DNA of 64,000 nucleotides from Agromyces kandeliae (lineage in GTDB: Bacteria; Actinomycetota; Actinomycetes; Actinomycetales; Microbacteriaceae), in NCBI RefSeq assembly GCF_009674665.1, contig NZ_WKJD01000019.1, positions 1 through 64,000 on the forward strand, read 5' to 3'. Every line of letters starts with the position of its first letter. Position 1 is the first letter of the stretch. The position numbers and the translations under genes are program-made. The notes below the pieces were generated by a model. That model was given only the letters and a program-made list of their open reading frames with translations. It was not told the DNA's origin and did no database searches. Below, piece after piece: positions 54,659 through 62,116 of this stretch.

Positions 54659-55317
54659 GCCACGGCACCACCGGCCGCCAAGGCGGCCTCCTCGTCGTGC
54701 TCGACGCCGACTCGACCCTGATCCGCGAGGAGGCGATCGAGCTCCTCGCCGAAGCCGCGGGAAGCCTCCAGCACGTGGCCGAGGTGACGGAGCGCGCGAT
54801 GCGCGGCGAACTCGACTTCGCGGCGAGCCTGCGCGAGCGGGTCGCGACCCTCGCCGGCCTGCCCGTCGCCGAGGTGCTCGCGGCGCGCGCGCGGCTCACC
54901 CCCACGCCCGGCGTGCGGGAACTCATCGACGGCGTGCACGCCGCCGGCGGTCGCGTCGGCGTGGTCTCCGGCGGATTCCATGAGCTGCTCGATCCGCTCG
55001 CGGAGCGCCTCGGGCTCGACTTCTGCCGCGCGAACCGGCTCGAGGTCGACGACGACCGGCTCACCGGCCGCGTGCTGGGCGACATCGTCGACGCGGAGGC
55101 GAAGCGGCGCGCGCTCGAGGAGTGGGCGGCGGCATCCGGCATCCCGCTCGCGCGCACCATCGCGGTGGGCGACGGCGCGAACGACCTGCGCATGCTCGAC
55201 CGTGCGGCGCTCGGCGTCGCGTTCTGCGCGAAGCCGGTGGTGCGGGCGCAGGCGGATGTCGCGATCGACCGGGTCGACCTGAGCGGCGTGCTCGCGCTCG
55301 CCGGCCTGCGCGGCTGA
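54655..55317 (+). CDS. serB: Phosphoserine phosphatase SerB
   Basis: HAD phosphatase for the last step of serine synthesis. The 220 residues contain the nucleophile motif [12 protein letters not shown], the substrate-binding [15 protein letters not shown], motif [12 protein letters not shown] and motif [16 protein letters not shown]. All are diagnostic of SerB. It lacks the N-terminal ACT domains of the long mycobacterial SerB2, so it is the short catalytic form. The GTG start overlaps the glgC stop, an unusual operon partner for serine synthesis. Confidence 0.93.
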   Translation: MSHGTTGRQGGLLVVLDADSTLIREEAIELLAEAAGSLQHVAEVTERAMRGELDFAASLRERVATLAGLPVAEVLAARARLTPTPGVRELIDGVHAAGGRVGVVSGGFHELLDPLAERLGLDFCRANRLEVDDDRLTGRVLGDIVDAEAKRRALEEWAAASGIPLARTIAVGDGANDLRMLDRAALGVAFCAKPVVRAQADVAIDRVDLSGVLALAGLRG

Positions 55318-55381
55318 TCCCGTTCGGCGCTCGCGGCTGGGAGTCGCGTGCGAACCCGTCGCGGCCTGCGTCGGTCGGGCC

Positions 55382-55387
55382 TAGCCT
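55382..55387 (+). promoter_or_regulatory. -10 hexamer TAGCCT, leaderless secreted-protein gene
   Basis: Six bases before ATG 55394. Confidence 0.5.
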
Positions 55388-55393
55388 GACCCC

Positions 55394-56347
55394 ATGGACA
55401 GCCGCATCGTCGCACGTTCGTCCGTCGCGGGCGCGTTCGCCGCGCTCCTCATCGCCTCGGTCGCGTCGCCGGCCGCCGCGATCCCAGCGTCGTCGTCCGG
55501 CGGTGGTGCGGTCGAATCGGTCATCGACCTGCCCGACGGCTTCCAGCCGGAGGGGATCGCGATCGCGCCGGGCGGCACCGCCTACTTCGGCTCGCTCGCC
55601 GACGGCGACATCTACGCCGCCGACCTCCGGAGCGGAGAGGGAGAGGTGGTCAGCGAGGGTCCGGGCACGCCGTCCGTGGGCCTCGACCTCGATGCCATGG
55701 GCCGCCTCTTCGTCTCGGGCGGCGACGCCGGCGATGCGCGCGTCGTCGACACGGCGACAGGCGAGGTGCTCGCGTCCTACCAGCTCACCGAGGGGGCGGG
55801 ATTCATCAACGACGTCATCGTGACCCGGGATGCCGCGTGGTTCACCAACAGCTTCGCCGCGGAGCTCTACCGGCTCCCGCTCGGCCCGGGCGGCGCCCTG
55901 CCCGACCCCTCCGAGGTGGAGACGGTCCCGCTCGGTGGCGACTGGGTGCAGCAGGGCTTCTTCAACGCCAACGGCATCGTGGCCGCGCCCGACGGGAAGG
56001 CGCTGCTCGTGATCCAGAGCTCGACCGCGACGCTGTACCGGGTCGACCCGGCGACCGGGGACGCGACCGCCGTCGACCTGGGCGGGGCGAACCTGCCCAA
56101 CGGCGATGGGATGCTCGTGATCGGCCGGACGCTCTACGTGGTGCAGAACCAGCTGAACCAGGTGGCGAAGGTCCGGCTCGACCCGTCCGGTTCGGCCGGC
56201 GAGGTCGTCGACACGCTCACGAGCGCCGACTTCGACGTGCCCACGACGGTGGACTCGTTCGGGAACGGCCTCTACCTGCCCAACGCTCGGTTCGGCACGC
56301 CGCCGACGCCGACGACCACCTACGAGGCGGTTCGCGTCGATCGCTGA
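55394..56347 (+). CDS. Secreted SMP-30/gluconolactonase-like beta-propeller protein
   Basis: A 317-residue exported protein. The Sec-type signal peptide ends at ASPAAA (about residue 29). The rest shows propeller blades of similar pattern: LPDGFQPEGIAIAPGGTAYFG, GTPSVGLDLDAMGRLFVSGG, GGDWVQQGFFNANGIVAAPD and LPNGDGMLVIGRTLYVVQN. Relatives are often labelled superoxide dismutase or NHL-repeat protein without evidence. Any enzymatic activity is uncertain. Single gene with its own leaderless promoter, convergent with fabG. Confidence 0.82.
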   Translation: MDSRIVARSSVAGAFAALLIASVASPAAAIPASSSGGGAVESVIDLPDGFQPEGIAIAPGGTAYFGSLADGDIYAADLRSGEGEVVSEGPGTPSVGLDLDAMGRLFVSGGDAGDARVVDTATGEVLASYQLTEGAGFINDVIVTRDAAWFTNSFAAELYRLPLGPGGALPDPSEVETVPLGGDWVQQGFFNANGIVAAPDGKALLVIQSSTATLYRVDPATGDATAVDLGGANLPNGDGMLVIGRTLYVVQNQLNQVAKVRLDPSGSAGEVVDTLTSADFDVPTTVDSFGNGLYLPNARFGTPPTPTTTYEAVRVDR

Positions 56348-56391
56348 CCGTCACGGTGCGGTCGGCGCCGGGACCGCGGCATCCGCCTCGC

Positions 56392-57102
56392 TCAGTGCCC
56401 CATGCCGAGGCCGCCGTCGACCGGGATGACGGCGCCGGAGATGTAGCCGGCGTCGTCGCCCGCGACCCACGCGACGACCTTCGCGACCTCGGACGGGGTC
56501 GCGAAGCGGCCGGCCGGGATGCTCTTCTTGTACTCGGCCTGCTGGGCCTCGGGGAGCGCGTCGGTCATGTCGGTCTCGATGAAGCCCGGGGCGACGACGT
56601 TCGCGGTGATGTTCCGCGCACCGAGCTCGCGCGTGATCGAACGCGCCATGCCCACGAGCGCGGCCTTCGACGACGAGTAGTTGACCTGGCCGGCGCCGCC
56701 GTAGAGCCCGACGACGCTCGAGATGAGCACGATGCGGCCGAAGCGCGCCTTCAGCATGCCCTTCGACGCGCGCTTGACGACGCGGAACGCCCCCGTGAGG
56801 TTGGTGTCGACGACGCTGGTGAACTCCTCCTCGCTCATGCGCATGAGGAGCGTGTCGCGGGTGATGCCCGCGTTGGCGACGACGACCTCGACCGGACCGA
56901 GCTCGGCCTCGATCTCGCCGAACGCCCGGTCGATCGACTCGGCGTCGGTCACGTCGGCGCGGACCGTGAGGGTGCCCTCGGGGCCCTCGCCGGAGCGTGC
57001 CGTGACGGCCACGCGGTGACCCTGCGCGACGAACTCCTCGGCGATCGCGTAGCCGATCCCCCGATTGCCTCCGGTCACCAGCACCGTGCGGCTCGTGGTC
57101 AT
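56392..57102 (-). CDS. fabG: 3-oxoacyl-ACP reductase
   Basis: SDR reductase of 236 residues. The NADPH motif is VTGGNRGIGYA, VANAG follows, and the catalytic residues are intact (Ser in VLISSVVG, Tyr and Lys in YSSSKAALVG). The C-terminal SGAVIPVDGGLGMGH is classical for FabG. It should reduce beta-ketoacyl-ACP in fatty-acid synthesis; a MabA-like role is possible. A GGAG sequence precedes ATG 57102. The promoter (TATGCT, 57202-57207) gives a leader of about 90 bases with a hairpin. Confidence 0.93.
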   Translation of the reverse strand: MTTSRTVLVTGGNRGIGYAIAEEFVAQGHRVAVTARSGEGPEGTLTVRADVTDAESIDRAFGEIEAELGPVEVVVANAGITRDTLLMRMSEEEFTSVVDTNLTGAFRVVKRASKGMLKARFGRIVLISSVVGLYGGAGQVNYSSSKAALVGMARSITRELGARNITANVVAPGFIETDMTDALPEAQQAEYKKSIPAGRFATPSEVAKVVAWVAGDDAGYISGAVIPVDGGLGMGH

Positions 57103-57178
57103 GGCGGGACTCCGTCTCTCTCGGGGATCGTGCGGGCGATCGCGGGCGGTTCAGACCCGGTCGGCTCGATGGGTGCGC

Positions 57179-57207
57179 GGACGGGCCGCGCGACCCGTCC
57201 CAGCATA
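57179..57207 (-). promoter_or_regulatory. fabG -10 and leader hairpin
   Basis: On the minus strand TATGCT (57202-57207) is followed at once by a 7-bp stem (57179-57185 with 57194-57200; GGACGGG/CCCGTCC) with an 8-base loop at the expected 5' end of the transcript. Confidence 0.35.
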
Positions 57208-57289
57208 GAGCTTGCCGAGTAGGCGGCATCCGTCGACCGGAGCGGACGTAGGCTTGAGGTGAGGAGCGCCGCAGTCCACGGCGACCACC

Positions 57290-57697
57290 ATGAAGCACCC
57301 ACCACTGCAGTCGATCACGTCGCTGCCTCCGTCGCCCGACGAGGAACGCCGCGCTCGCATGATCAAGTACACGGTGATGATGTCCATCCGTGTCGTCTGC
57401 ATCGTCGCGCTGCTGTTCGTCCAGGGATGGTGGCTGCTCGTCTTCGCGCTCGGCGCGGTGTTCCTGCCGTACTTCGCGGTCGTCGTCGCGAACGTGGCGA
57501 CGACGCGACGCTCCGACGTCGAGAGCCCGGGTGGGATCGTCCCGTTGCGCCGCGCCGACGGCGGCACCGACTGGACGACGGCGGATGCCACGGGCGCCCC
57601 CGGTCCCTCCGCCGGCGGTTCCGCATCCGACCCCGGTGCTCCGCCGACCGGCGACGCGACCGATCGCCCCGACGACGACCGGGAGGGCGACCGGTGA
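57290..57697 (+). CDS. DUF3099-family membrane protein
   Basis: A 135-residue actinobacterial protein. Two adjoining helices (SIRVVCIVALLFVQGWWLLV and FALGAVFLPYFAVVVANVA) follow a short N-terminal stretch with SLPPSPDEERRARM. The C-terminal 50 residues are Gly/Pro/Asp-rich and disordered. Function unknown. ATG 57290 is preceded by GTGAGGAG at 57259-57266, rather far. TAGGCT at 57249-57254 may be the -10. The stop overlaps the next gene (GTGA). Confidence 0.8.
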   Translation: MKHPPLQSITSLPPSPDEERRARMIKYTVMMSIRVVCIVALLFVQGWWLLVFALGAVFLPYFAVVVANVATTRRSDVESPGGIVPLRRADGGTDWTTADATGAPGPSAGGSASDPGAPPTGDATDRPDDDREGDR

Positions 57698-57966
57698 TCG
57701 GCCTCTCCTCGGCCGCCCCGCAGGGCGGCTGCTCCCGCGCGGGGTGCCGCGAGGCCGCCACGTGGCGCATCGACTGGCGCAACCCGAAGATCCACTCGGA
57801 GGACCGCGTGAAGACGTGGCTCGCGTGCGACGAGCACGTCGAGTACCTGCGCGACTTCCTGGCATCGCGGTCGTTCCCCGTGCGTGTCGAGGCGTTCGAG
57901 GCGACGGATGCCGCGCCCGCGGCCCCGCTCGGGCGCGACGCCGTCCCCGGCGGTGAGGGCGCATGA
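57694..57966 (+). CDS. Small Cys-containing protein of unknown function
   Basis: A 90-residue soluble protein. CSRAGCREAATWRIDW and WLACDEHVEYLRDFLA have a Cys-x4-Cys ... Cys-x2-His spacing that could bind zinc (inference). It is translated from GTG 57694, overlapping the DUF3099 gene, and its stop overlaps the SURF1 start (ATGA). The three-gene operon DUF3099 - this protein - SURF1 suggests a function at the membrane or in cytochrome oxidase assembly, but that is only context. Confidence 0.7.
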   Translation: MIGLSSAAPQGGCSRAGCREAATWRIDWRNPKIHSEDRVKTWLACDEHVEYLRDFLASRSFPVRVEAFEATDAAPAAPLGRDAVPGGEGA

Positions 57967-58877
57967 GCCGGTGGCGGTTCCTCGCATCGCCCCGATGGGC
58001 GGGGTACCTCGCGCTCGTCATCGTGTTCGCGATCGCCTGCTCGGCACTCGGCACCTGGCAGCTCAACCGTCGCGCCGAGGCGCTCGCCGAGGTCGCGCGC
58101 ATCGACGCGAACTACGACGCCCCGGCGGTTCCGCTCGCCGAGGCGCTACCGGAGCTCGACGAGTTCGACATCGACCAGCGCTGGCAGGTCGTGGCCGCCA
58201 CGGGCGAGTACCTCGCGTCCGAGGAGGTCGTGGTCCGCAACCGCCCGTTCGGCGGCAGCACGGGCTTCGAGGTGATCACGCCGTTCCTCCTGCCGGACGG
58301 CACGGTCTTCATGGTCGACCGCGGCTGGATCCCGCAGGACTCCGACGGCCGCCCATCGGAGGTCGCGCCGCCGCCCACCGGTGAGGTGGAGGTCACCGCG
58401 CGCCTCAAGGCCGGCGAGGGGCGGATCGCCGGCCGGACGTCGTCGGGCGCCGAGCTTGCGACGATCGACCTCGCCGAGCTCGCCGAGCGGGTCGACGCGC
58501 CCGCGTACACCGGCGCGTACGGCATCCTCGTCCAGTCCGGCGCCGCCGCGGGCGAGCCGCCGGTGGCGCTCCCCCGCCCGGTCCGCGACGAGGGGCCGCA
58601 CCTCTCCTACGCGCTCCAGTGGTTCGTGTTCGCGCTGCTCGCGTTCATCGCGCTGGCCTGGTTCGCGAACCAGGAGCGCAAGGTGCTCGAGGCGGATGCC
58701 GCGGGCGGCGGTTCGTCGCCCTCGGACGACGATCGCGTGGCCCACGGTCGGCGTCCGTCCACCGCGGAGCGGACACGCCGGACCGGGCGCGCCGCCGAGC
58801 AGCAGGCGCGGCCGGCGAAGGCGGGTCGACGCCGGTCGGACGCCGACGTCGAGGACGAGATCCTCGACCGCCGCTAG
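57963..58877 (+). CDS. SURF1-family protein
   Basis: Cytochrome c oxidase assembly factor of 304 residues. Two membrane helices, one at the N-terminus (YLALVIVFAIACSALGTWQL) and one after about residue 220 (LSYALQWFVFALLAFIALAW), flank the extracytoplasmic SURF1 domain with GSTGFEVITPFLLPDGTV and VDRGWIPQD. A 60-residue basic C-terminal tail follows. The family is linked to haem a insertion into oxidase subunit I. ATG 57963 overlaps the preceding stop. Confidence 0.92.
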   Translation: MSRWRFLASPRWAGYLALVIVFAIACSALGTWQLNRRAEALAEVARIDANYDAPAVPLAEALPELDEFDIDQRWQVVAATGEYLASEEVVVRNRPFGGSTGFEVITPFLLPDGTVFMVDRGWIPQDSDGRPSEVAPPPTGEVEVTARLKAGEGRIAGRTSSGAELATIDLAELAERVDAPAYTGAYGILVQSGAAAGEPPVALPRPVRDEGPHLSYALQWFVFALLAFIALAWFANQERKVLEADAAGGGSSPSDDDRVAHGRRPSTAERTRRTGRAAEQQARPAKAGRRRSDADVEDEILDRR

Positions 58878-58989
58878 GCCACCCCGACCGGCATCCGGAA
58901 GTCCTCGTGCACGGCGCGAGCCCGGGGACGGACGCGGGTCCCGTGTGCGAGCCTAGGCATGCTCGGCACACCGACGGAGGACGGGCTCG

Positions 58990-59553
58990 ATGCGACGACT
59001 GCACTACGGCATGAACGTGTCCCTGGACGGCTACATCGCCACGCCCGGCGGCGACCTCGACTGGAGCGAGCCGAGCGACGCGCTGTTCCAGTGGTGGCTC
59101 GACGAGGAGAAGGCGATCAGCCTGTTCCTGTACGGGCGCAGGCTGTGGGAGACCATGAACGGCTACTGGCCGACCGGCGACCGCCAGCCGGGTGCCACTC
59201 CGGCGGAGATCGAGTTCGCGCGAAACTGGCGGGACACCCCGAAGGTCGTGTTCTCCTCGACGATCGCCGAGGTCGACGGCAACGCTCGCCTGGTGACCGG
59301 CGACGCGGTCGCGGAGATCACCCGGCTCAAGGGCGAGGACGGTGGGCCGATGAGGGTCGGCGGCGCAGCGCTCGCGGCGTCGGCGATGCGGTCCGGGCTG
59401 GTCGACGAGTACGCGATCGTCACCCATCCGGTCCTGCTGGGCGGTGGCACGCCGTTCTTCACCGCGCTGGACGGCCGGGTGGACCTGGACCTGGTCGAGA
59501 CCCGGACGTTCCCCGGAGGCGTGGTCCTGACCAGGTACGAGACGAGGCGCTGA
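58990..59553 (+). CDS. DHFR-like / RibD C-terminal domain reductase
   Basis: A 187-residue dihydrofolate-reductase-fold protein: MNVSLDGYIATPGGDLDWSE, LYGRRLWETMNGYW, GGAALAASAMRSGLVDEY and HPVLLGGGTPFF. It is not a true FolA by these motifs; members use NADPH on pterin or flavin-like substrates that remain unknown. ATG 58990 has GGAGGAC at 58977-58983. Single gene, convergent with the DUF2200 gene. Confidence 0.88.
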   Translation: MRRLHYGMNVSLDGYIATPGGDLDWSEPSDALFQWWLDEEKAISLFLYGRRLWETMNGYWPTGDRQPGATPAEIEFARNWRDTPKVVFSSTIAEVDGNARLVTGDAVAEITRLKGEDGGPMRVGGAALAASAMRSGLVDEYAIVTHPVLLGGGTPFFTALDGRVDLDLVETRTFPGGVVLTRYETRR

Positions 59554-59607
59554 ACGCGACCGCGCTGCGCGACGGGGACGAGGTCGACCGTTCGGGCACG
59601 CCCCCGG

Positions 59608-59982
59608 CTACGCCTGGGCGTCGGCCGACTCAGCGCCGCGCAGGATCGAGGCCATCTTCTTCCCGCGGGCGACCTCGTCCACCAGCTTGTCCATGTAGCG
59701 GATCTTCTGCATGAGCGGGTCCTCGATCTCCTCGACGCGGACGCCGCAGATCACGCCCGTGATGAGCGTCGCATTCGGGTTGAGCGCGGGGGCATCCGCG
59801 AAGAACGCCTCGAGGGTTCGCCCGTCCGCGATCGCCTCGCTGAGGCCCGCGTCGTCGTAGCCAGTGAGCCAGGTGATGACCTGGTCGAGCTCGGCCCTGG
59901 TCCGGCCCTTCCGCTCGACCTTCTGCACGTACAGCGGGTGGATGCTGCCGAAGCTCATCCCGAAGATCCGGTGTCCGGCCAC
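59608..59982 (-). CDS. DUF2200-family protein
   Basis: A 124-residue cytoplasmic protein of the widespread DUF2200 family (start AGHRIFGMSFGSIHPLYVQK; later LDQVITWLTGYD and ITGVICGVRVEEIEDPLMQ). No function is established. The GTG start at 59982 is supported by GGAGGAGAC just upstream on the minus strand. Followed upstream by 107 bases before the end of the gamma-carbonic-anhydrase-like gene, with no clear structure. Confidence 0.87.
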   Translation of the reverse strand: MAGHRIFGMSFGSIHPLYVQKVERKGRTRAELDQVITWLTGYDDAGLSEAIADGRTLEAFFADAPALNPNATLITGVICGVRVEEIEDPLMQKIRYMDKLVDEVARGKKMASILRGAESADAQA

Positions 59983-60089
59983 GCGTCTCCTCCGATCGAA
60001 GTCCTTCTCCCCGAGCCTACGCGGCGAAGATCGCGTCGGCGGCGCGGCCGGTCGCGGACGTCGGTCGCCGGAGCGCCCGGTGCCGCGGT

Positions 60090-60698
60090 TCAGTCGTCGC
60101 CTCGGCGGTCGATGACCCGGTCGTCCGAGTGCGCGCCGAAGTGATCGGACTGCCGTCGCATGATCTCGCGCATCGGCGTCCCACGCGTGACGCCGTACAC
60201 GGTCCCGGGGAAGTCGAGCTCGCGCTGGATCGCCCAGATCTCATCGTGCCGCTCGGGCGGGAGGATCGACGCCGGGGCCCCGACGGCGACCCACCCGATC
60301 GGGACCACGGCCCCCGGCTCGACGGTCGTCCTCACCTGGACGACGCCGTTGACGCGAACCTCGGCACCCGAGCCGATCCGGCTGCCCGGGAAGAGCGACG
60401 CGCCGGTCGCGATGAAGGCCTCATCTTCCACGGTGCTGCCGTTCACGTGGGTGTGGGGGCCGATCATGACCGCGGACCCGATGCGCACGGGATGATCGGC
60501 CCGCCCCCGGATCAGGGCGTGCTCCATGATGACGGTGTCCTCGCCGATCGCGACATCACCGTCCTCCGCGGTGATCACCGCGCCGTGCAGCACGCGCGCG
60601 CCGGCGCCGATCCGTACCGCGCCGACGACCACGGCCGACTCCGCGACGTACGCGGACGCATCGATCGCCGGTTCGCGATCACGGTGTCGTACGAGCAT
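60090..60698 (-). CDS. Gamma-carbonic-anhydrase-like protein (left-handed beta-helix)
   Basis: A 202-residue protein with hexapeptide repeats (V-V-G-A-V-R-I-G-A-G pattern from residue 20 to 130). It has candidate metal ligands in IMEHALIRG, GPHTHVNG and the preceding repeat, as in gamma-carbonic anhydrases and PaaY-type proteins. Enzyme activity cannot be claimed. ATG 60698 is preceded by GGAGGCACGGA; the longer frame upstream is rejected. The C-terminal 50 residues are helical and charged. Confidence 0.85.
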   Translation of the reverse strand: MLVRHRDREPAIDASAYVAESAVVVGAVRIGAGARVLHGAVITAEDGDVAIGEDTVIMEHALIRGRADHPVRIGSAVMIGPHTHVNGSTVEDEAFIATGASLFPGSRIGSGAEVRVNGVVQVRTTVEPGAVVPIGWVAVGAPASILPPERHDEIWAIQRELDFPGTVYGVTRGTPMREIMRRQSDHFGAHSDDRVIDRRGDD

Positions 60699-60827
60699 TC
60701 CGTGCCTCCGATCCTCGACCCCACCGTAGCCGCGATCGACCCCGACCCTGCCGGTTCGACCCGCGTGAGGCGACCCGACGCGGACGGAGCGGCACGGAGT
60801 CATCCGCGCACGAGGGATGATGGGACC

Positions 60828-61265
60828 ATGCCCGCCGCCCACCGCCCCGGCCTTCGGGTCGACGCACGGCTGACGATCCCCGAGGCCGAGTTGACGTGGC
60901 GGTTCTCACGTTCGTCGGGTCCCGGCGGGCAGGGCGTGAACACCACCGACTCCCGTGCGGAACTCGTGTGGGACGTGGCCACCTCGAGCGTGCTCTCCCC
61001 GCTGCAGCGGGAGCGAATCCTCGAGCGGCTGAGCGGTCGTGTCGTGGACGGAGTGCTGACCATCACGGCATCCGAGCACCGAGCACAACTGCGCAACAGG
61101 AATGCCGCGCGCGCTCGGCTGGCCGCCGTGGTGGCCGAGGCCCTGCGACCGCCGTCGCCGTCGCGGCGACCGACCCGCCCGAGTCGCGGCGCCGAGGAAC
61201 GGCGCCTGAAGGCGAAGAAGCGGCGCACCGACGTCAAGCGACTGCGTCGCCCGCCGGACGATTGA
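60828..61265 (+). CDS. arfB: Peptidyl-tRNA hydrolase ArfB (YaeJ-type ribosome rescue)
   Basis: Release-factor-like protein of 145 residues that rescues ribosomes stalled without a stop codon. The catalytic GGQ is in SSGPGGQGVNTTDSRAEL. The C-terminal tail is highly basic (RRLKAKKRRTDVKRLRR), which in ArfB enters the mRNA channel. Both marks together are diagnostic. The ATG at 60828 comes 130 bases after the divergent carbonic-anhydrase-like start. Confidence 0.92.
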   Translation: MPAAHRPGLRVDARLTIPEAELTWRFSRSSGPGGQGVNTTDSRAELVWDVATSSVLSPLQRERILERLSGRVVDGVLTITASEHRAQLRNRNAARARLAAVVAEALRPPSPSRRPTRPSRGAEERRLKAKKRRTDVKRLRRPPDD

Positions 61266-61403
61266 CCGCCGAGGTGACCGTCGTGGGTTGCGGCTCGCCC
61301 GCAGCACTCGGAGACTGATCTCTCAGCACGACGCGGGCCGTGTCGGTTGCGGACCGGCGACGGTGGTCGGCTGCGCGAACGAGTCCGGAGAGGGGCTGCG
61401 AGC

Positions 61404-62111
61404 ATGGACATGCTGAAGGGCGATCAGATCGCCGAGGCCGACCTGACCGAGTGGCGCAAGCTCGCCCAAGGCCTGCATGCCCGGTACCTGGTCGACGACT
61501 TCGGCACCGGCGTGCGGTTCGTCCAGGCGGTGGGCGCGGCGGGAGACGCGCTCGGCCATCACCCCACCGTGTCGTTGGGCAGTCGCCACGTCGATCTCAA
61601 GCTGGTCAGTGCGGACGCCGTCTACCGCGACGACGAGGGCACCGAACACGTCGTCGAATGGGTGACCCGAAAGGACGTCGACCTCGCGCGGCAGATCACC
61701 GAGATCGCCGCCGACCATGGGATCGCCGCGGATCCGAGCTCGGTCAGCGTCATCGAGCTCGGCCTCGACACGGCGCACTCCGCGACCATCGCCCCGGTGT
61801 GGGCCGTCCTGCTGACCGGAGACGCCGAGGCCCAGGGCCACGGGTCCCCCAGCGACGAGATCCGGGACGTGACGGGGCGGGTGCCGAACCTGTGGTTCGG
61901 GGACGTCGACGGGCACGCGACCCCGCGTCAGCGGTTCCACGTCGAGGTCTACGTCGCGCCCGAGGTCGCCGAGCAGCGGATCGCCGCCGCGGTCGCCGCG
62001 GGTGGGACCGTCGTCGACGACAGCGACGCGCCGTCGCTCACCGTGATCGCCGACCAGGACGGCAACACCGGAGTCGTCTGCGTCGACGCGTCCGCTGCGG
62101 GCGGGGACTGA
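61404..62111 (+). CDS. Fusion of a pterin-carbinolamine-dehydratase-like domain and a VOC domain
   Basis: A 235-residue two-domain protein. Residues 1-105 resemble 4a-hydroxytetrahydrobiopterin dehydratase (LVDDFGTGVRFVQAVGAAGDALGHHPTVSL...VDLKLVSAD). The HHP active-site pair is kept, but the third, T-H-D, His position reads S-A-D. Residues 115-232 form a VOC/glyoxalase-like domain (PNLWFGDVDGHATPRQRFHVEVYV). Function unknown. ATG 61404 with GGAGAGGGG upstream. Five bases before the cyclase gene, so co-transcribed. Confidence 0.82.
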   Translation: MDMLKGDQIAEADLTEWRKLAQGLHARYLVDDFGTGVRFVQAVGAAGDALGHHPTVSLGSRHVDLKLVSADAVYRDDEGTEHVVEWVTRKDVDLARQITEIAADHGIAADPSSVSVIELGLDTAHSATIAPVWAVLLTGDAEAQGHGSPSDEIRDVTGRVPNLWFGDVDGHATPRQRFHVEVYVAPEVAEQRIAAAVAAGGTVVDDSDAPSLTVIADQDGNTGVVCVDASAAGGD

Positions 62112-62116
62112 AGCGC

